Positions 19,232 to 27,846 are shown, numbered from the stretch's first letter. The stretch is DNA of 37,436 nucleotides from Acidobacteriaceae bacterium (GCA_025356095.1 JANXUR010000094.1:1-37436), one strand, 5' to 3'. Program-made: numbers and translations. Notes: generated from the sequence alone by a model not told the origin.

Positions 19232-20916
19232 TAGCCCACCGTCACTCGTACGCTCTCGCGTGCCGCTTTCTTTCCTAGATATGCCGTCACTTCTTTGGTT
19301 ACCCGATCGGCCGCCTGCAACGCGGTGGCAAACTCGGTCACGCCACCTTCGGTATCAGAGTGCGCGAAAAAAATATTGCCCATCGGCTTGCGCAGCTTTG
19401 GCGCTACCCGCGTCGTCACTCCCGGTGCCGACAAGAACATCGGATGCCCACGCCGAAAAACCCGTACCTCCGCCGCCTTCGCTTTCGAGCCGGGAAACCA
19501 CACGTCCATCTGATCCAAACACTTTTGCCCCAGACTCACGCAGAATTCATCCTTCAACAATGCGGCCCGCTGCGTTTCTGCGCGTGGTACGTAGCAACTC
19601 AACACCTGCGGCCGTTTGGTCTCTTTGTTATTGCCGTGCTGCGAAACCCAATCGGCCACCACAAAATCCGTCATCACGCAGGGAGCCGGAATGTTCGTGT
19701 CGTACGACCCGTTGTATACCACGCTGTTGTAGCAAAGGTTCACCACCAGATACGGCTGATACCGCATCTCGTCCATCGCATCTGCATGTTCCTGATCAAT
19801 CTGGTAAATCCCCTTGATCAAATGCTTGCCGATGAACTTTGGACACGCCATCACGGCCGCCTTAGCCGCCACTGTCTTCAGTTTGTCGTCCTGCGAATAG
19901 GTGACCAGAACCTTGTCGCCTTTTTGCTCAATCTGAATCACGGTTGCGTTGCGCTGCAGTTTTTCTTTGGAGGTCTTCATCAGGGCCGCTTCCAGTACCA
20001 GCGAAATGCGCCCCAGTCCGCCTTCCCAGGTGTAGCGCCCCTCTTCCAGCCCGCCGACCCAATCCACTACTTCGGCACCAATCAGCGCCGAAGTATCTTC
20101 CGTCACCGCGCCCCAGTTGTTTGGACCAAAGTTATCGAACCACGCCTTGACCTCTGGCCCGTAGGGCTCAATCAGATCCGAAAAGGCGATGGCGTCGAGC
20201 TTGGCTTTCTCGGCATCGGTCAGCTTGTCGAGGTTCATCGCCTTCATGTCCTTGAAAAACTTGTCAAAATTCTTCTTCGCTGCGTCCGAATAGTTCGACT
20301 TCGCGATGCCGCCCTTCCAAAACTCTGGCGTCAACTGATCCTTATAGATGCAGGCATCCACGCTTTGAATGAGCGGCACATCCATACCCAGCTCCATCGC
20401 GAACCCCTTGAGGTTTTCATTCGCGTTGTAGGCCGACCCCGTGGCGTACCAAAGGTCATTCCACTTTTCTGGGATGGCGTTGCCGCCGAGCCGCGGCTCT
20501 TTTTCCAGCAGCAAAAAATCGCGCCCCTGCATCCGGTAGGCCGCAATCATGCCGCTCGGCCCGCCGCCGATGATCACTGTCTCCACCTGAGCCGAGGGGG
20601 CGGGAATCTGGAAACCCTCACCGTCGCGCACCATGTGGCAGATCTTGTTGATCTCGCTGCTGAATGAAGACGCCGCACCCGCACTGGGTGCCGGAGAACC
20701 CTGCATGGCGGCGATTGGCGAAGGGCACGCTGCTACTACAGCTCCGCCCACCAGAAACTTGATGGCATCCCGCCGGGTTGGGTTCATCAGGCTGTATGAA
20801 CTGCTGGAGTCTGTAGGCTGGGCCGAGTTCGCGGGAGCCGCAGCCTCTGCCGCCGCATCGCTCGAAAGCTCAGGCGCGCTGCCATGGAACGGACACTTTG
20901 AATCGAGTTCGCTCAT
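19231..20916 (-). CDS. FAD-dependent amine-oxidase-like oxidoreductase with Tat signal
   Basis: 561 residues. The FAD-binding Rossmann motif VIIGGGPSGMIAAYRM is at about 114-129, followed by LLLEKEPRLGGNA, and a C-terminal FAHSDTEGGVTEFATALQAADR closes the FAD site; overall it resembles the amine oxidase / phytoene-desaturase superfamily. Before this lies an unusual N-terminus: a polar region with CPFH (residues 8-11), then a twin-arginine signal TRRDAIKFLVGGAVVAAC (47-64) whose VAAC fits a lipobox. So it may be exported folded and lipid-anchored. The substrate is unknown. ATG at 20916 has GAGGA upstream and is preferred to the internal M44. First gene of an operon with the hexosaminidase and DUF1569. 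Confidence 0.85.
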   Translation of the reverse strand: MSELDSKCPFHGSAPELSSDAAAEAAAPANSAQPTDSSSSYSLMNPTRRDAIKFLVGGAVVAACPSPIAAMQGSPAPSAGAASSFSSEINKICHMVRDGEGFQIPAPSAQVETVIIGGGPSGMIAAYRMQGRDFLLLEKEPRLGGNAIPEKWNDLWYATGSAYNANENLKGFAMELGMDVPLIQSVDACIYKDQLTPEFWKGGIAKSNYSDAAKKNFDKFFKDMKAMNLDKLTDAEKAKLDAIAFSDLIEPYGPEVKAWFDNFGPNNWGAVTEDTSALIGAEVVDWVGGLEEGRYTWEGGLGRISLVLEAALMKTSKEKLQRNATVIQIEQKGDKVLVTYSQDDKLKTVAAKAAVMACPKFIGKHLIKGIYQIDQEHADAMDEMRYQPYLVVNLCYNSVVYNGSYDTNIPAPCVMTDFVVADWVSQHGNNKETKRPQVLSCYVPRAETQRAALLKDEFCVSLGQKCLDQMDVWFPGSKAKAAEVRVFRRGHPMFLSAPGVTTRVAPKLRKPMGNIFFAHSDTEGGVTEFATALQAADRVTKEVTAYLGKKAARESVRVTVG

Positions 20917-21004
20917 AAGAAATCCTCGTGCAGATTGTACGAGGCGCAAGGGCATTTTGTCGCGAGGAAGCCACGGAGGGTAGCGGAAACTTGAAACCGC
21001 TTCC

Positions 21005-21922
21005 CTAGCCCTCCCGCTGAAACCGGTACCGTCCACCGCGCTCTTCCGCGAAACCTTCTGCCACCTTTAAGAACGCCCGGGCCGCGTGGCTCAGTTTGGC
21101 ATGCTTGCGATACACAATGCGCAACTTACGCTGAAAGCTTAGATCGCGCACCGGAACTTTCACCAGTTCCCCCCGCTGCAGTTCGCCTTCAATGCTTAAC
21201 TCCGGCAGCATCGCGCATCCGTTGCCCAGCGCCACAAATTGCTTGATCGCCTGCAAGGTCGGCAGTTCCACATCCATGTGCAAGGGTGTTTTTTTCCGCC
21301 GAAAAGCCTGGATCACCTTGTCGCGGTAAGGCGACGAAACAATGTGCGCCACAAAGCTTTCCGCACCCAACTGCCGGATGCTGACCGCCGCCTCGCCCGC
21401 CAGCGCATGGCTCGGCGGCACCACAAACACCAGTTCATCCAGATACACCACGATGGAGGCAAGGTCGCTCTCTTCCGGCTCGTAGGTAATCACGCCGAGT
21501 TCCGCCTTGTGCCGCCGCACTTCGTCCGGAATATTGCTGCCCAACCCGCGATCTACTGTGATTCGTACCATCGGGTGCCGTCGCCGATACTCCGCCAGCA
21601 CCGGCAGCAAGTAGAGCGCCGTAAACTCGTTGGCCTCAATCGAAAGCCGCCCGCGCTGCAGTTCCTTCAACTCCCCAAGCGCGGTTTGCGCGTCGCTGCG
21701 CAGGTTGATGAGCTTGTCGCTGTACTCAAACAACACCCGTCCCGCGTCTGTCAGCACCCCATCGCGCGACGAGCGATCAAACAGCGGCTCGCCCACCTCA
21801 TCTTCTAGTTTGCGAATCGTCTGGCTTACCGCCGACTGGGTGCGAAACAGCTTTTCCGCCGCCCGCGAGAACTTGCCCTCCCGCGCTACCGCCAAAAACA
21901 CTTCAAGCTGCGCCAAATCCAT
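21005..21922 (-). CDS. LysR-family transcriptional regulator
   Basis: 305 residues. N-terminal winged helix-turn-helix about 1-60 (LAQLEVFLAVAREGKFSRAAEKL, then TQSAVSQTIRKLEDEVGEPLF) and a periplasmic-binding-like effector domain about 90-295. The ligand cannot be read from sequence. It diverges from leuA across 235 bp, the usual layout when a LysR protein controls the neighbour and itself; an inverted repeat in the gap is a candidate binding site. It is also upstream of the oxidoreductase operon on the same strand, so that operon is an alternative target. ATG at 21922 begins the conserved MDLAQLE, with AGAGG upstream. Confidence 0.92.
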   Translation of the reverse strand: MDLAQLEVFLAVAREGKFSRAAEKLFRTQSAVSQTIRKLEDEVGEPLFDRSSRDGVLTDAGRVLFEYSDKLINLRSDAQTALGELKELQRGRLSIEANEFTALYLLPVLAEYRRRHPMVRITVDRGLGSNIPDEVRRHKAELGVITYEPEESDLASIVVYLDELVFVVPPSHALAGEAAVSIRQLGAESFVAHIVSSPYRDKVIQAFRRKKTPLHMDVELPTLQAIKQFVALGNGCAMLPELSIEGELQRGELVKVPVRDLSFQRKLRIVYRKHAKLSHAARAFLKVAEGFAEERGGRYRFQREG

Positions 21923-22033
21923 CCCAAACCTCTTTCCTGTCTTACCCCTGTCTTTCCCTTTGTTCCGCTGCGATTGTCGCTTTTTTCGTAACCACAACTC
22001 TCAAACCCATTAGCTCAACTTATCGTACAACTA

Positions 22034-22062
22034 TTGCTTATGATATTTCAATAATTATAAGC
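22034..22062 (+). promoter_or_regulatory. Candidate leuA promoter overlapping a LysR-type dyad
   Basis: GCTTAT (22036-22041) and ATAAGC (22057-22062) form an inverted repeat 15 nt apart in a strikingly AT-rich patch. The same patch reads as TTGCTT, 16 nt, TATAAG, a plausible sigma-70-type promoter for leuA with a leader of about 90 nt. Confidence 0.5.
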
Positions 22063-22157
22063 TGGCATTGCACCCTCTTTCCAGGCGAACATAGAAACTC
22101 CAGAACCCGTCTTGAGGACGAGAGCAGCCTCACATTTTTGGCACGGAAAGGTTGGCG

Positions 22158-23417
22158 ATGCACACCGCAAAACCTCGCATTACGATCTTCGACACTACTT
22201 TGCGCGACGGCGAGCAATCCCCCGGCTGCAGCATGACGGTGGAAGAGAAACTGCGCATGGCCCGGCAGCTCGAACGCCTTGGCGTGGACGTGATCGAGGC
22301 CGGTTTCCCCATCGCCTCTGATGGCGACTTTGAAGCGGTACGCCAAATCGCTCAACAGGTGCGACGCCCTATCATCTGCGGCTTGGCCCGCGCCAGCCAG
22401 CAAGACATCGCCCGCGCTTGGGATGCGCTGCAACACGCCGCCCATCCGCGCCTCCACGTGTTTCTGGCAACTTCGGATATTCACCTGCAATTCAAGCTGA
22501 ATATGACGCGCGAGCAGTGTCTGCAGCAGGCTGCTGAATCCGTCGCCTACGCACGCTCCCTGTGCACCGATGTGGAGTTTTCGCCCGAAGACGCCACCCG
22601 CACCGATCGTGCTTTTCTGGTTCAGGTGGTTCAGGCCGTGGTGGACGCAGGCGCCACTACAGTAAACATTCCGGACACGGTCGGCTTCACCACACCGACT
22701 GAATTTGCTGACATCATCACCATGCTGCGCCGCGAGGTTCGCGGCATCGAAAGCGTGGTTATGAGCGTCCATTGCCACAACGACCTCGGCCTGGCCGTGG
22801 CCAATTCTCTGGCTGCCGTTAGCGCTGGTGCGCGCCAAGTGGAATGCACCATCAACGGCATTGGCGAACGCGCTGGCAACGCTTCACTGGAAGAGGTGAT
22901 CATGGCCACCCGCGTCCGCGCCGACCTCTACCCAGTCGAAACCGCGATTCACACCGCGGAACTCTACCCCAGCAGCCAGTTGCTGACTGAAATTACCAGT
23001 GTGGACGTGCAGCCCAACAAAGCCATTGTCGGCCGCAACGCCTTTGCGCACGAAGCTGGCATCCACCAGCACGGCATGATGAAGAATCCCCTGACCTATG
23101 AGATTATGACGCCGCAATCGGTCGGCGTGCCAGACAGCAAGCTAGTGCTAGGCAAACATTCTGGTCGCGCCGCGCTCAACCTGCACTGCCAGCGCCTAGG
23201 CTATCAGTTTGACCGCCGCCAGCTCGATGAAGTCTATCGCCGCTTTGTCGCGCTCGCCGACCAGATTAAGATGGTGGAAGAGCACGACGTGCTGCAGATG
23301 ATTCGCGATGCACACCCGGAACTGACGCCGCAATTTGATAGCCTTATTTCGACTCCGGCGAACATTGCAACGGTCAGCAGCACACAAACCGGCCAAGGCT
23401 ACGGCGCGCAAGCGTAA
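22158..23417 (+). CDS. leuA: 2-isopropylmalate synthase lacking the regulatory domain
   Basis: 419 residues. First committed step of leucine synthesis: acetyl-CoA plus 2-ketoisovalerate to 2-isopropylmalate. The catalytic TIM barrel is complete: [13 protein letters not shown] (11-23, metal D17), metal ligands H205 and H207 in [19 protein letters not shown] (232-241), then the linker subdomains with [18 protein letters not shown] and [12 protein letters not shown]. The protein stops near residue 419, whereas usual LeuA (about 510-550) continues with a leucine-binding regulatory domain. leuC begins 35 bp later, so no space remains for it. Homocitrate synthase is an alternative, but the neighbouring leuC, leuD and leuB make LeuA most likely. 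AAAGG precedes the ATG at 22158. Confidence 0.93.
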   Translation: MHTAKPRITIFDTTLRDGEQSPGCSMTVEEKLRMARQLERLGVDVIEAGFPIASDGDFEAVRQIAQQVRRPIICGLARASQQDIARAWDALQHAAHPRLHVFLATSDIHLQFKLNMTREQCLQQAAESVAYARSLCTDVEFSPEDATRTDRAFLVQVVQAVVDAGATTVNIPDTVGFTTPTEFADIITMLRREVRGIESVVMSVHCHNDLGLAVANSLAAVSAGARQVECTINGIGERAGNASLEEVIMATRVRADLYPVETAIHTAELYPSSQLLTEITSVDVQPNKAIVGRNAFAHEAGIHQHGMMKNPLTYEIMTPQSVGVPDSKLVLGKHSGRAALNLHCQRLGYQFDRRQLDEVYRRFVALADQIKMVEEHDVLQMIRDAHPELTPQFDSLISTPANIATVSSTQTGQGYGAQA

Positions 23418-23424
23418 GCCTCCA

Positions 23425-23435
23425 GAAACCTGAAA
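23425..23435 (+). repeat. GAAACCTGAAA unit upstream of leuC
   Basis: GAAACCTGAAA ends 17 nt before the leuC ATG and also occurs at 24952-24962 before leuD. Part of the GAAAC array family. Confidence 0.4.
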
Positions 23436-23452
23436 TTGTCGTTGGAGAACTG

Positions 23453-24730
23453 ATGTCCCGTCCGCAAACTATTACTGAGAAGATTCTCGCTGCGCACTGT
23501 GGCCGCGAAACCACTGGCGTTCGCCCCGGTCAGATCGTCAACGCCGCCATTGACCTCGTGGTCTGCCATGAGATCACCACGCCGCCCGCCATCAAGATGA
23601 TGCAGCGCCTCGGCGTCACCAAAGTCTTTGACCCCGACAAGTTAGTCGTAACCCCCGACCACTTTGTCCCGAATAAGGATATTCAGACTGCGGAGCTTAC
23701 CAAGGAATTACAACGCTTCGTTCGCGACCAGGGCATCAAACACTATTACGAACTCGGGGAGCATGGGATCTGCCACGCCCTCATCCCAGAGAAGGGTCAC
23801 ATCCTTCCTGGTATGACGGCCGTTTGCGCCGACTCACATACCACCACCCTCGGTGCCTTTGGCGCCTTCGCATCCGGCATCGGTTCCACAGATCTGGCTG
23901 CCGTGCTTGCCACCGGCGAATTGTGGTTCCGCGTACCACCGACCCTGCGCTTCAACCTGAACGGCAAGCTGCCGCGCGGCGTCTTCTCGAAAGACCTCAT
24001 TCTGTACATCATCAGTAAGATTGGCGTGGATGGCGCGCGCTACTGTGCCATGGAATATCACGGTGACACGATCGCTTCGCTCTCCATGGAAGCTCGGATG
24101 ACGATTAGTAACATGGCAGTAGAAGCGGGCGGTAAGTCTGGCATCTTCCACGCGGACGCCGTGACGGATGAGTATGTCCGCGCCCGCACTAGTGTCACTT
24201 ACACCCCGTTCTGCTCTGACGCGGACGCCGAGTACCAGTCTGTAATGGATATTGACGTTTCGTCGCTGGAACCTATCGTGGCACTCCCTAGCTTGCCCTC
24301 GAACGGTCGCTTTATTGGAGAAGTGGGCAACGTGGCGATTGACCAGGCTTACATTGGTAGTTGCACTAACGCCCGAATTGAAGATCTGCGCGAAGCCGCA
24401 GCCATTATGAAAGGCAGGCACATTGCCAAGGGCGTCAAGGCTATCGTCGTCCCGGCTACTACTTCCATCTGGAAGCAGGCCTTGCGCGAAGGCTTGTTTG
24501 AGATATTCACCGATGCGGGTTGCGTGGTTTCTACGGCGACTTGTGGCGCATGCCTCGGCGGCAGTATGGGAGTGCTCGGCAAGCAAGAGGTTTGTATCTC
24601 CACCACCAATCGCAACTTCACGGGGCGTATGGGTCATCCAGAGGCGTTAGTGTATCTTGCTAGCCCGGCTACGGTAGCGGCCTCAGCAATTACTGGAGTA
24701 ATTACCGACCCTCGTCCGTATATGAACTAA
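23453..24730 (+). CDS. leuC: 3-isopropylmalate dehydratase, large subunit
   Basis: 425 residues, the size of the archaeal/thermophile-type LeuC rather than the about 470-residue enterobacterial form. Together with LeuD it isomerises 2- to 3-isopropylmalate using a [4Fe-4S] cluster. Cluster cysteines are C304 (GSCTNAR), C364 and C367 (TCGACLGG). [22 protein letters not shown] (about 126-147) is the family's substrate-binding signature. Members of this subgroup can also act on homoaconitate, but the operon context fixes leucine. GGAG precedes the ATG at 23453. Confidence 0.95.
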   Translation: MSRPQTITEKILAAHCGRETTGVRPGQIVNAAIDLVVCHEITTPPAIKMMQRLGVTKVFDPDKLVVTPDHFVPNKDIQTAELTKELQRFVRDQGIKHYYELGEHGICHALIPEKGHILPGMTAVCADSHTTTLGAFGAFASGIGSTDLAAVLATGELWFRVPPTLRFNLNGKLPRGVFSKDLILYIISKIGVDGARYCAMEYHGDTIASLSMEARMTISNMAVEAGGKSGIFHADAVTDEYVRARTSVTYTPFCSDADAEYQSVMDIDVSSLEPIVALPSLPSNGRFIGEVGNVAIDQAYIGSCTNARIEDLREAAAIMKGRHIAKGVKAIVVPATTSIWKQALREGLFEIFTDAGCVVSTATCGACLGGSMGVLGKQEVCISTTNRNFTGRMGHPEALVYLASPATVAASAITGVITDPRPYMN

Positions 24731-24905
24731 CCATATGGCTGAGTTATCGAACGGTAGATGCAGACTGGGAGTTCAGCGCTGAGGACAACAAGGTAGGCTG
24801 TAACTCCGAGCGAGCGAAGAAAATTACCCATTTACAAAACTCGATGCCCCATCCTAAACGCGTTTTGTCCGTTCAGGCTGAGAGGAAGAAAGTAACGCTT
24901 CACCT

Positions 24906-24937
24906 AACACCTAACATCGCCCGAACACCTAACATCG
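24906..24937. repeat. 14-bp direct repeat upstream of leuD
   Basis: AACACCTAACATCG at 24906-24919 and again at 24924-24937, an 18-bp period; a shorter CACCTAA copy begins at 24901. Confidence 0.8.
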
Positions 24938-24944
24938 AATACCG

Positions 24945-24965
24945 GAAACTCGAAACCTGAAACCA
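24945..24965 (+). repeat. GAAAC array just upstream of leuD
   Basis: GAAACTCGAAACCTGAAACC begins at 24945 and ends about 10 nt before the leuD ATG. Shares GAAACTCGAA with the thrB upstream region. Confidence 0.5.
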
Positions 24966-24975
24966 AGAGGCTCTC

Positions 24976-25533
24976 ATGTCCCGCACCATCAAAGGCCGCG
25001 CCCACGTCTACTCCCGCGCTCACATCAATACCGACGAAATCATTCCCGCGCGCTACCTGAACACGCACGACCACGCCGAACTGGCCAAGCACGCCATGGA
25101 AGATATTGACAAGGAGTTCCTCGCCCGCGTGCAGCCCGGCGACATCCTAGTGGCGGGTGAAGACTTCGGCTGCGGCTCCTCGCGTGAGCATGCGGTGTGG
25201 GCCTTGCGCGGAGCTGGCATCGCCGCCGTCGTCGGCACCAGCTTTGCCCGCATCTTTTTCCGCAACTCCTTCAATAACGGATTTCTGGCTGTGGAATGCG
25301 TTGGCGCCGCCGCCGAAACTACTACTGGCGACGAGATTGAAATTGACGTGGATCGCGGCACTTTCCGCAACCTGACCAAGGGTACCTCGCGCGACTTCGT
25401 CCCCTTGGGCGAGTTTGTGCACGAACTGCTGGATGCTGGCGGCCTGCTCCCCTACATCGCGAAGAAGAACGGCACTACCTACGCCCCCGCCGGGCCGCAG
25501 GTGGACGTGAAACTCACCAGCTTGAAAGGCTGA
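24976..25533 (+). CDS. leuD: 3-isopropylmalate dehydratase, small subunit
   Basis: 185 residues, archaeal-type small subunit (a bit longer than the about 165-170 typical). It holds the swivelling domain that closes over the LeuC cluster. Family marks: [13 protein letters not shown] near the start, [17 protein letters not shown] (61-77), [15 protein letters not shown] (89-103) and a closing [13 protein letters not shown] lies just before the ATG. Separated from leuC by 245 bp of repeat-rich DNA. Confidence 0.95.
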   Translation: MSRTIKGRAHVYSRAHINTDEIIPARYLNTHDHAELAKHAMEDIDKEFLARVQPGDILVAGEDFGCGSSREHAVWALRGAGIAAVVGTSFARIFFRNSFNNGFLAVECVGAAAETTTGDEIEIDVDRGTFRNLTKGTSRDFVPLGEFVHELLDAGGLLPYIAKKNGTTYAPAGPQVDVKLTSLKG

Positions 25534-25552
25534 CAAAGTAGGTCCGTGTGCC

Positions 25553-25570
25553 TGCCCGCTGGCGCGGGCA
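25553..25570 (+). terminator. GC hairpin after leuD
   Basis: TGCCCGC (25553-25559) and GCGGGCA (25564-25570) form a 7-bp stem with a TGGC tetraloop, 20 nt after the leuD stop. It is followed by AAAA rather than T, so termination on the plus strand is uncertain. Confidence 0.4.
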
Positions 25571-25655
25571 AAACCGCGCAGCACATCCCTTGCACTACGG
25601 GAGCGGCGCCACCTTCACCGAGCGCTCCCCAAAGCATTGCCCGCGCCGCAGGTAC

Positions 25656-25661
25656 TACAAT
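25656..25661 (+). promoter_or_regulatory. -10 element of a predicted leaderless promoter (47-residue peptide gene)
   Basis: TACAAT with its first base 12 nt before the ATG at 25668; no Shine-Dalgarno in between (CACCCT). Confidence 0.5.
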
Positions 25662-25667
25662 CACCCT

Positions 25668-25811
25668 ATGCAGCGCAAAGTCTTCTGGCTCACCTTTACC
25701 GGGCTCGGCATTATGGCAGACATCGCTCTGCCGTTTTGGTGGGCGCTGGGTGCCACCATTCCCATTGGCGTCTTCTGCTGGTGGCTGGCCTACCGCAGCG
25801 ACTGGTTCTAG
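25668..25811 (+). CDS. 47-residue two-helix membrane peptide
   Basis: Basic start (MQRK), then TM1 about 5-24 (VFWLTFTGLGIMADIALPFW) and TM2 about 25-41 (ALGATIPIGVFCWWLAY), ending RSDWF. The family is not recognised. The longer frame (from 25548) has low-complexity, non-membrane sequence before this ATG, and the TACAAT at 25656 supports a start here. It sits between leuD and msrB but is not obviously tied to either. Likely missed by gene callers with a length cut-off. Confidence 0.65.
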   Translation: MQRKVFWLTFTGLGIMADIALPFWWALGATIPIGVFCWWLAYRSDWF

Positions 25812-25857
25812 CGCCGCGCGGTACTTGCTACCATAAGCGCGCCCGCACACGCTAAGC

Positions 25858-25863
25858 TACACT
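25858..25863 (+). promoter_or_regulatory. -10 element of a predicted leaderless promoter (msrB)
   Basis: TACACT with its first base 13 nt before the msrB ATG at 25871; no Shine-Dalgarno (AGACCCG). Confidence 0.5.
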
Positions 25864-25870
25864 AGACCCG

Positions 25871-26467
25871 ATGCCGGAGTTCCCCACTGTCGCGGCTCCC
25901 GGGGCACTACCACGCCGTGCCATTCTGGCCAGCGCAGGAATCGCCGCGCTCGGCGCGGGCTGGCTTTGGTTCCGCCAATATCAGCAGCACCAAGTCGAAG
26001 CCGCCCGGCCACGCGCTCTCGTCACCATCGTCGAGTTTTCCGACTCTGGCAAGCGCCTTGCCACAGCTTCCGTGCCGCGCATCGTCAAATCTGAAGAGGA
26101 ATGGCGCGCGCAACTTTCTGGCGACGCCTACCAAGTCACACGCCGCGCCGACACCGAAGCACCCGGCACTGGCGAGCTGCTCGACAACCAAGCCAAGGGC
26201 ATCTACCGCTGTATCTGCTGCGGCACGGCGCTGTTTGATTCCGTTACTAAGTTTGAGTCTGGAACCGGATGGCCGAGCTTCTCCGCACCGATCGCCAAAG
26301 AAAATGTCGTCGAGAGCGTGGATACCAGCTTTCAAAGCGTGCGCACCGCTGTCGCTTGTCGCCGCTGCAACGCACACCTCGGCCACGTTTTTGACGACGG
26401 CCCGCCGCCCACTGGCCTGCGCTACTGCATGAATTCGGTGGCACTAAAGTTCGCCAAAGCAATGTAA
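25871..26467 (+). CDS. msrB: Exported peptide-methionine (R)-S-oxide reductase
   Basis: 198 residues. Reduces methionine-R-sulfoxide in oxidised proteins. The catalytic domain (about 75-198) has zinc cysteines C114, C117, C163 and C166, the GTGWPSF motif (131-137) and catalytic C186 in RYCMNSVAL (usually RYCINS). A Tat-like signal (PRRAILASAGIAALGAGWLW, 14-33) precedes it, pointing to a periplasmic or membrane-anchored enzyme that repairs envelope proteins. The stretch between about 40 and 75 is a linker. The electron donor partner (MsrQ/thioredoxin-like) is not in the window. Confidence 0.92.
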   Translation: MPEFPTVAAPGALPRRAILASAGIAALGAGWLWFRQYQQHQVEAARPRALVTIVEFSDSGKRLATASVPRIVKSEEEWRAQLSGDAYQVTRRADTEAPGTGELLDNQAKGIYRCICCGTALFDSVTKFESGTGWPSFSAPIAKENVVESVDTSFQSVRTAVACRRCNAHLGHVFDDGPPPTGLRYCMNSVALKFAKAM

Positions 26468-26640
26468 CGTTGCCGATAGCCTTATTTCTTTTCAATAGCT
26501 ACTATCCATTTGCAGTCTTCCACGGATTAGTAAGTATCACAATGAGGTGTGAACTTACTCACATAAGCGGCAATTTCGTCTGGTGCCGTCCGAGACGTGG
26601 GATTGCTATGCCATTCTCAGGCTCAATTCCCTGCCTTTGA

Positions 26641-26651
26641 TACCCTATAAG
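26641..26651 (+). promoter_or_regulatory. -10-like elements for leuB
   Basis: TACCCT (first base 13 nt before the ATG at 26654) overlaps TATAAG (8 nt before). Either would give a very short or no leader; no Shine-Dalgarno is seen (AAGCC). Confidence 0.35.
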
Positions 26652-26653
26652 CC

Positions 26654-27742
26654 ATGCTCCTCAACCTCACCGTCCTCCCCGGAGACGGCATCGGACCGGA
26701 AGTCACGGCTGAAGCTGTCCGCGTGCTGCAAGCTGTTGCTGGCAAGTATTCGCATCAGCTTCAGCTCACCACCCAGCCCATCGGCGGAGCCGCGCTAGAC
26801 GCCACGGCCGGCGACCACCCGGATGCACTCCCGCAAGAAACCATTGCTGCGTGCCTTGCTTCATCGGCCGTATTGCTCGGTGCGGTAGGCGACCCTAAGT
26901 TCGACGCCAATCCGCCTGCGCAGCGTCCGGAAGCCGGTTTGCTGCGCCTGCGTAAGGCTCTAGGAGCTTATGCCAACCTGCGCCCCGCCATTTGCTTTCC
27001 GTCGCTGGCCTATGCGTCGCCCTTGCGCGCCGAACTGGTTGCCGGAACCGACATTTTGATTGTTCGCGAACTGCTCAGCGGGATTTACTTTGGCCAGCCT
27101 CGCCACACCGAGGGCCAATCGCCCCATCGCATTGCCGTAGACACGATGCGCTACACCGAGTTTGAGGTCGAGCGCATTGCCCGCGTGGCCTTTGACCTTG
27201 CCAGGCTGCGCCAAAAAAAGTTGCTTTCGGTGGATAAGGCCAACGTGCTCGACTCGTCTCGCCTATGGCGCAGCGTCGTTACCCGCATCTCGGCCGACTA
27301 TCCTGACGTCACCCTGGCGCACCAGTATGTGGATTCGTGCGCGATGCTGCTCGCCGCCAAGCCTACCCAGTTCGACGTTATTCTCACCGAAAACATGTTT
27401 GGAGACATTCTGAGCGACCTTGCCGGAGCCGTCGTGGGCTCGCTTGGATTGCTTGCTTCGGCCTCTATCGGAGGCCCGGTCGGCCTCTACGAGCCGGTGC
27501 ATGGCTCCGCGCCTGATATTGCAGGCAAAGGCATAGCCAACCCGCTGGGCGCGATTCTTTCCGCTGCCATGTTGCTGCGCCACAGCTTCAGGCTCGAAGC
27601 TGAGGCGGTCGCCATTGAGTCTGCCGTGCAACAGGTGCTGGAATCAGGCGCTCGCACGGGTGACCTTGCCCAGCCCGGCGAGATCGCACGCACCACGCAG
27701 CAAATGGGCCAACAGATTGCCCACGCCGTCACGCAGCGATAA
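26654..27742 (+). CDS. leuB: 3-isopropylmalate dehydrogenase
   Basis: 362 residues. NAD-dependent oxidative decarboxylation of 3-isopropylmalate, completing the leucine branch. Visible: [11 protein letters not shown] (7-17), [11 protein letters not shown], substrate-binding [10 protein letters not shown], the metal and catalytic region with [31 protein letters not shown] and cofactor loop [17 protein letters not shown]. All family residues appear in place. Separated from leuD by the small peptide and msrB, so it likely has its own promoter. Confidence 0.96.
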   Translation: MLLNLTVLPGDGIGPEVTAEAVRVLQAVAGKYSHQLQLTTQPIGGAALDATAGDHPDALPQETIAACLASSAVLLGAVGDPKFDANPPAQRPEAGLLRLRKALGAYANLRPAICFPSLAYASPLRAELVAGTDILIVRELLSGIYFGQPRHTEGQSPHRIAVDTMRYTEFEVERIARVAFDLARLRQKKLLSVDKANVLDSSRLWRSVVTRISADYPDVTLAHQYVDSCAMLLAAKPTQFDVILTENMFGDILSDLAGAVVGSLGLLASASIGGPVGLYEPVHGSAPDIAGKGIANPLGAILSAAMLLRHSFRLEAEAVAIESAVQQVLESGARTGDLAQPGEIARTTQQMGQQIAHAVTQR

Positions 27743-27824
27743 CTGACCTGAGCGCCATATCATTTGGCCGCCGGATTGCCCACATCGGTTCGGTGGCGCC
27801 TTTTCGACGCAAAGGTTTGAGGTA

Positions 27825-27846
27825 AGCGGTTGCGGTCGCAACCGCT
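27825..27846 (+). terminator. Perfect 10-bp dyad downstream of leuB
   Basis: AGCGGTTGCG and CGCAACCGCT (27825-27834, 27837-27846) are exact complements with only two bases between, a very stable hairpin 82 nt after the leuB stop. No T run; a terminator without U-tract or a protein-binding dyad. Confidence 0.45.

Larger units (their letters stand above)
24731..24975. other. 245-bp leuC-leuD gap, repeat-rich and without a gene
   Basis: No ORF is supported here. It holds a GATGCCCCATCC motif (about 24844), an AAACGCGTTT palindrome (about 24858-24867), a 14-bp direct repeat at 24906/24924 and a GAAAC array before leuD. Such a gap is unusual between the two subunits of one enzyme. Confidence 0.6.

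Noticed and set aside
19360-20667. 435-codon plus-strand open frame opposite the FAD oxidoreductase
   Set aside because: Antisense shadow; the minus-strand protein has conserved FAD motifs, this one none.
22100-22140. Leucine attenuator with leader peptide before leuA
   Set aside because: The TGAGG/CCTCA hairpin is weak and no short ORF with leucine codons precedes it.
23400-23453. Frameshift hiding a LeuA regulatory domain
   Set aside because: leuC begins 35 bp after the leuA stop, so there is no room for about 130 missing residues in any frame.
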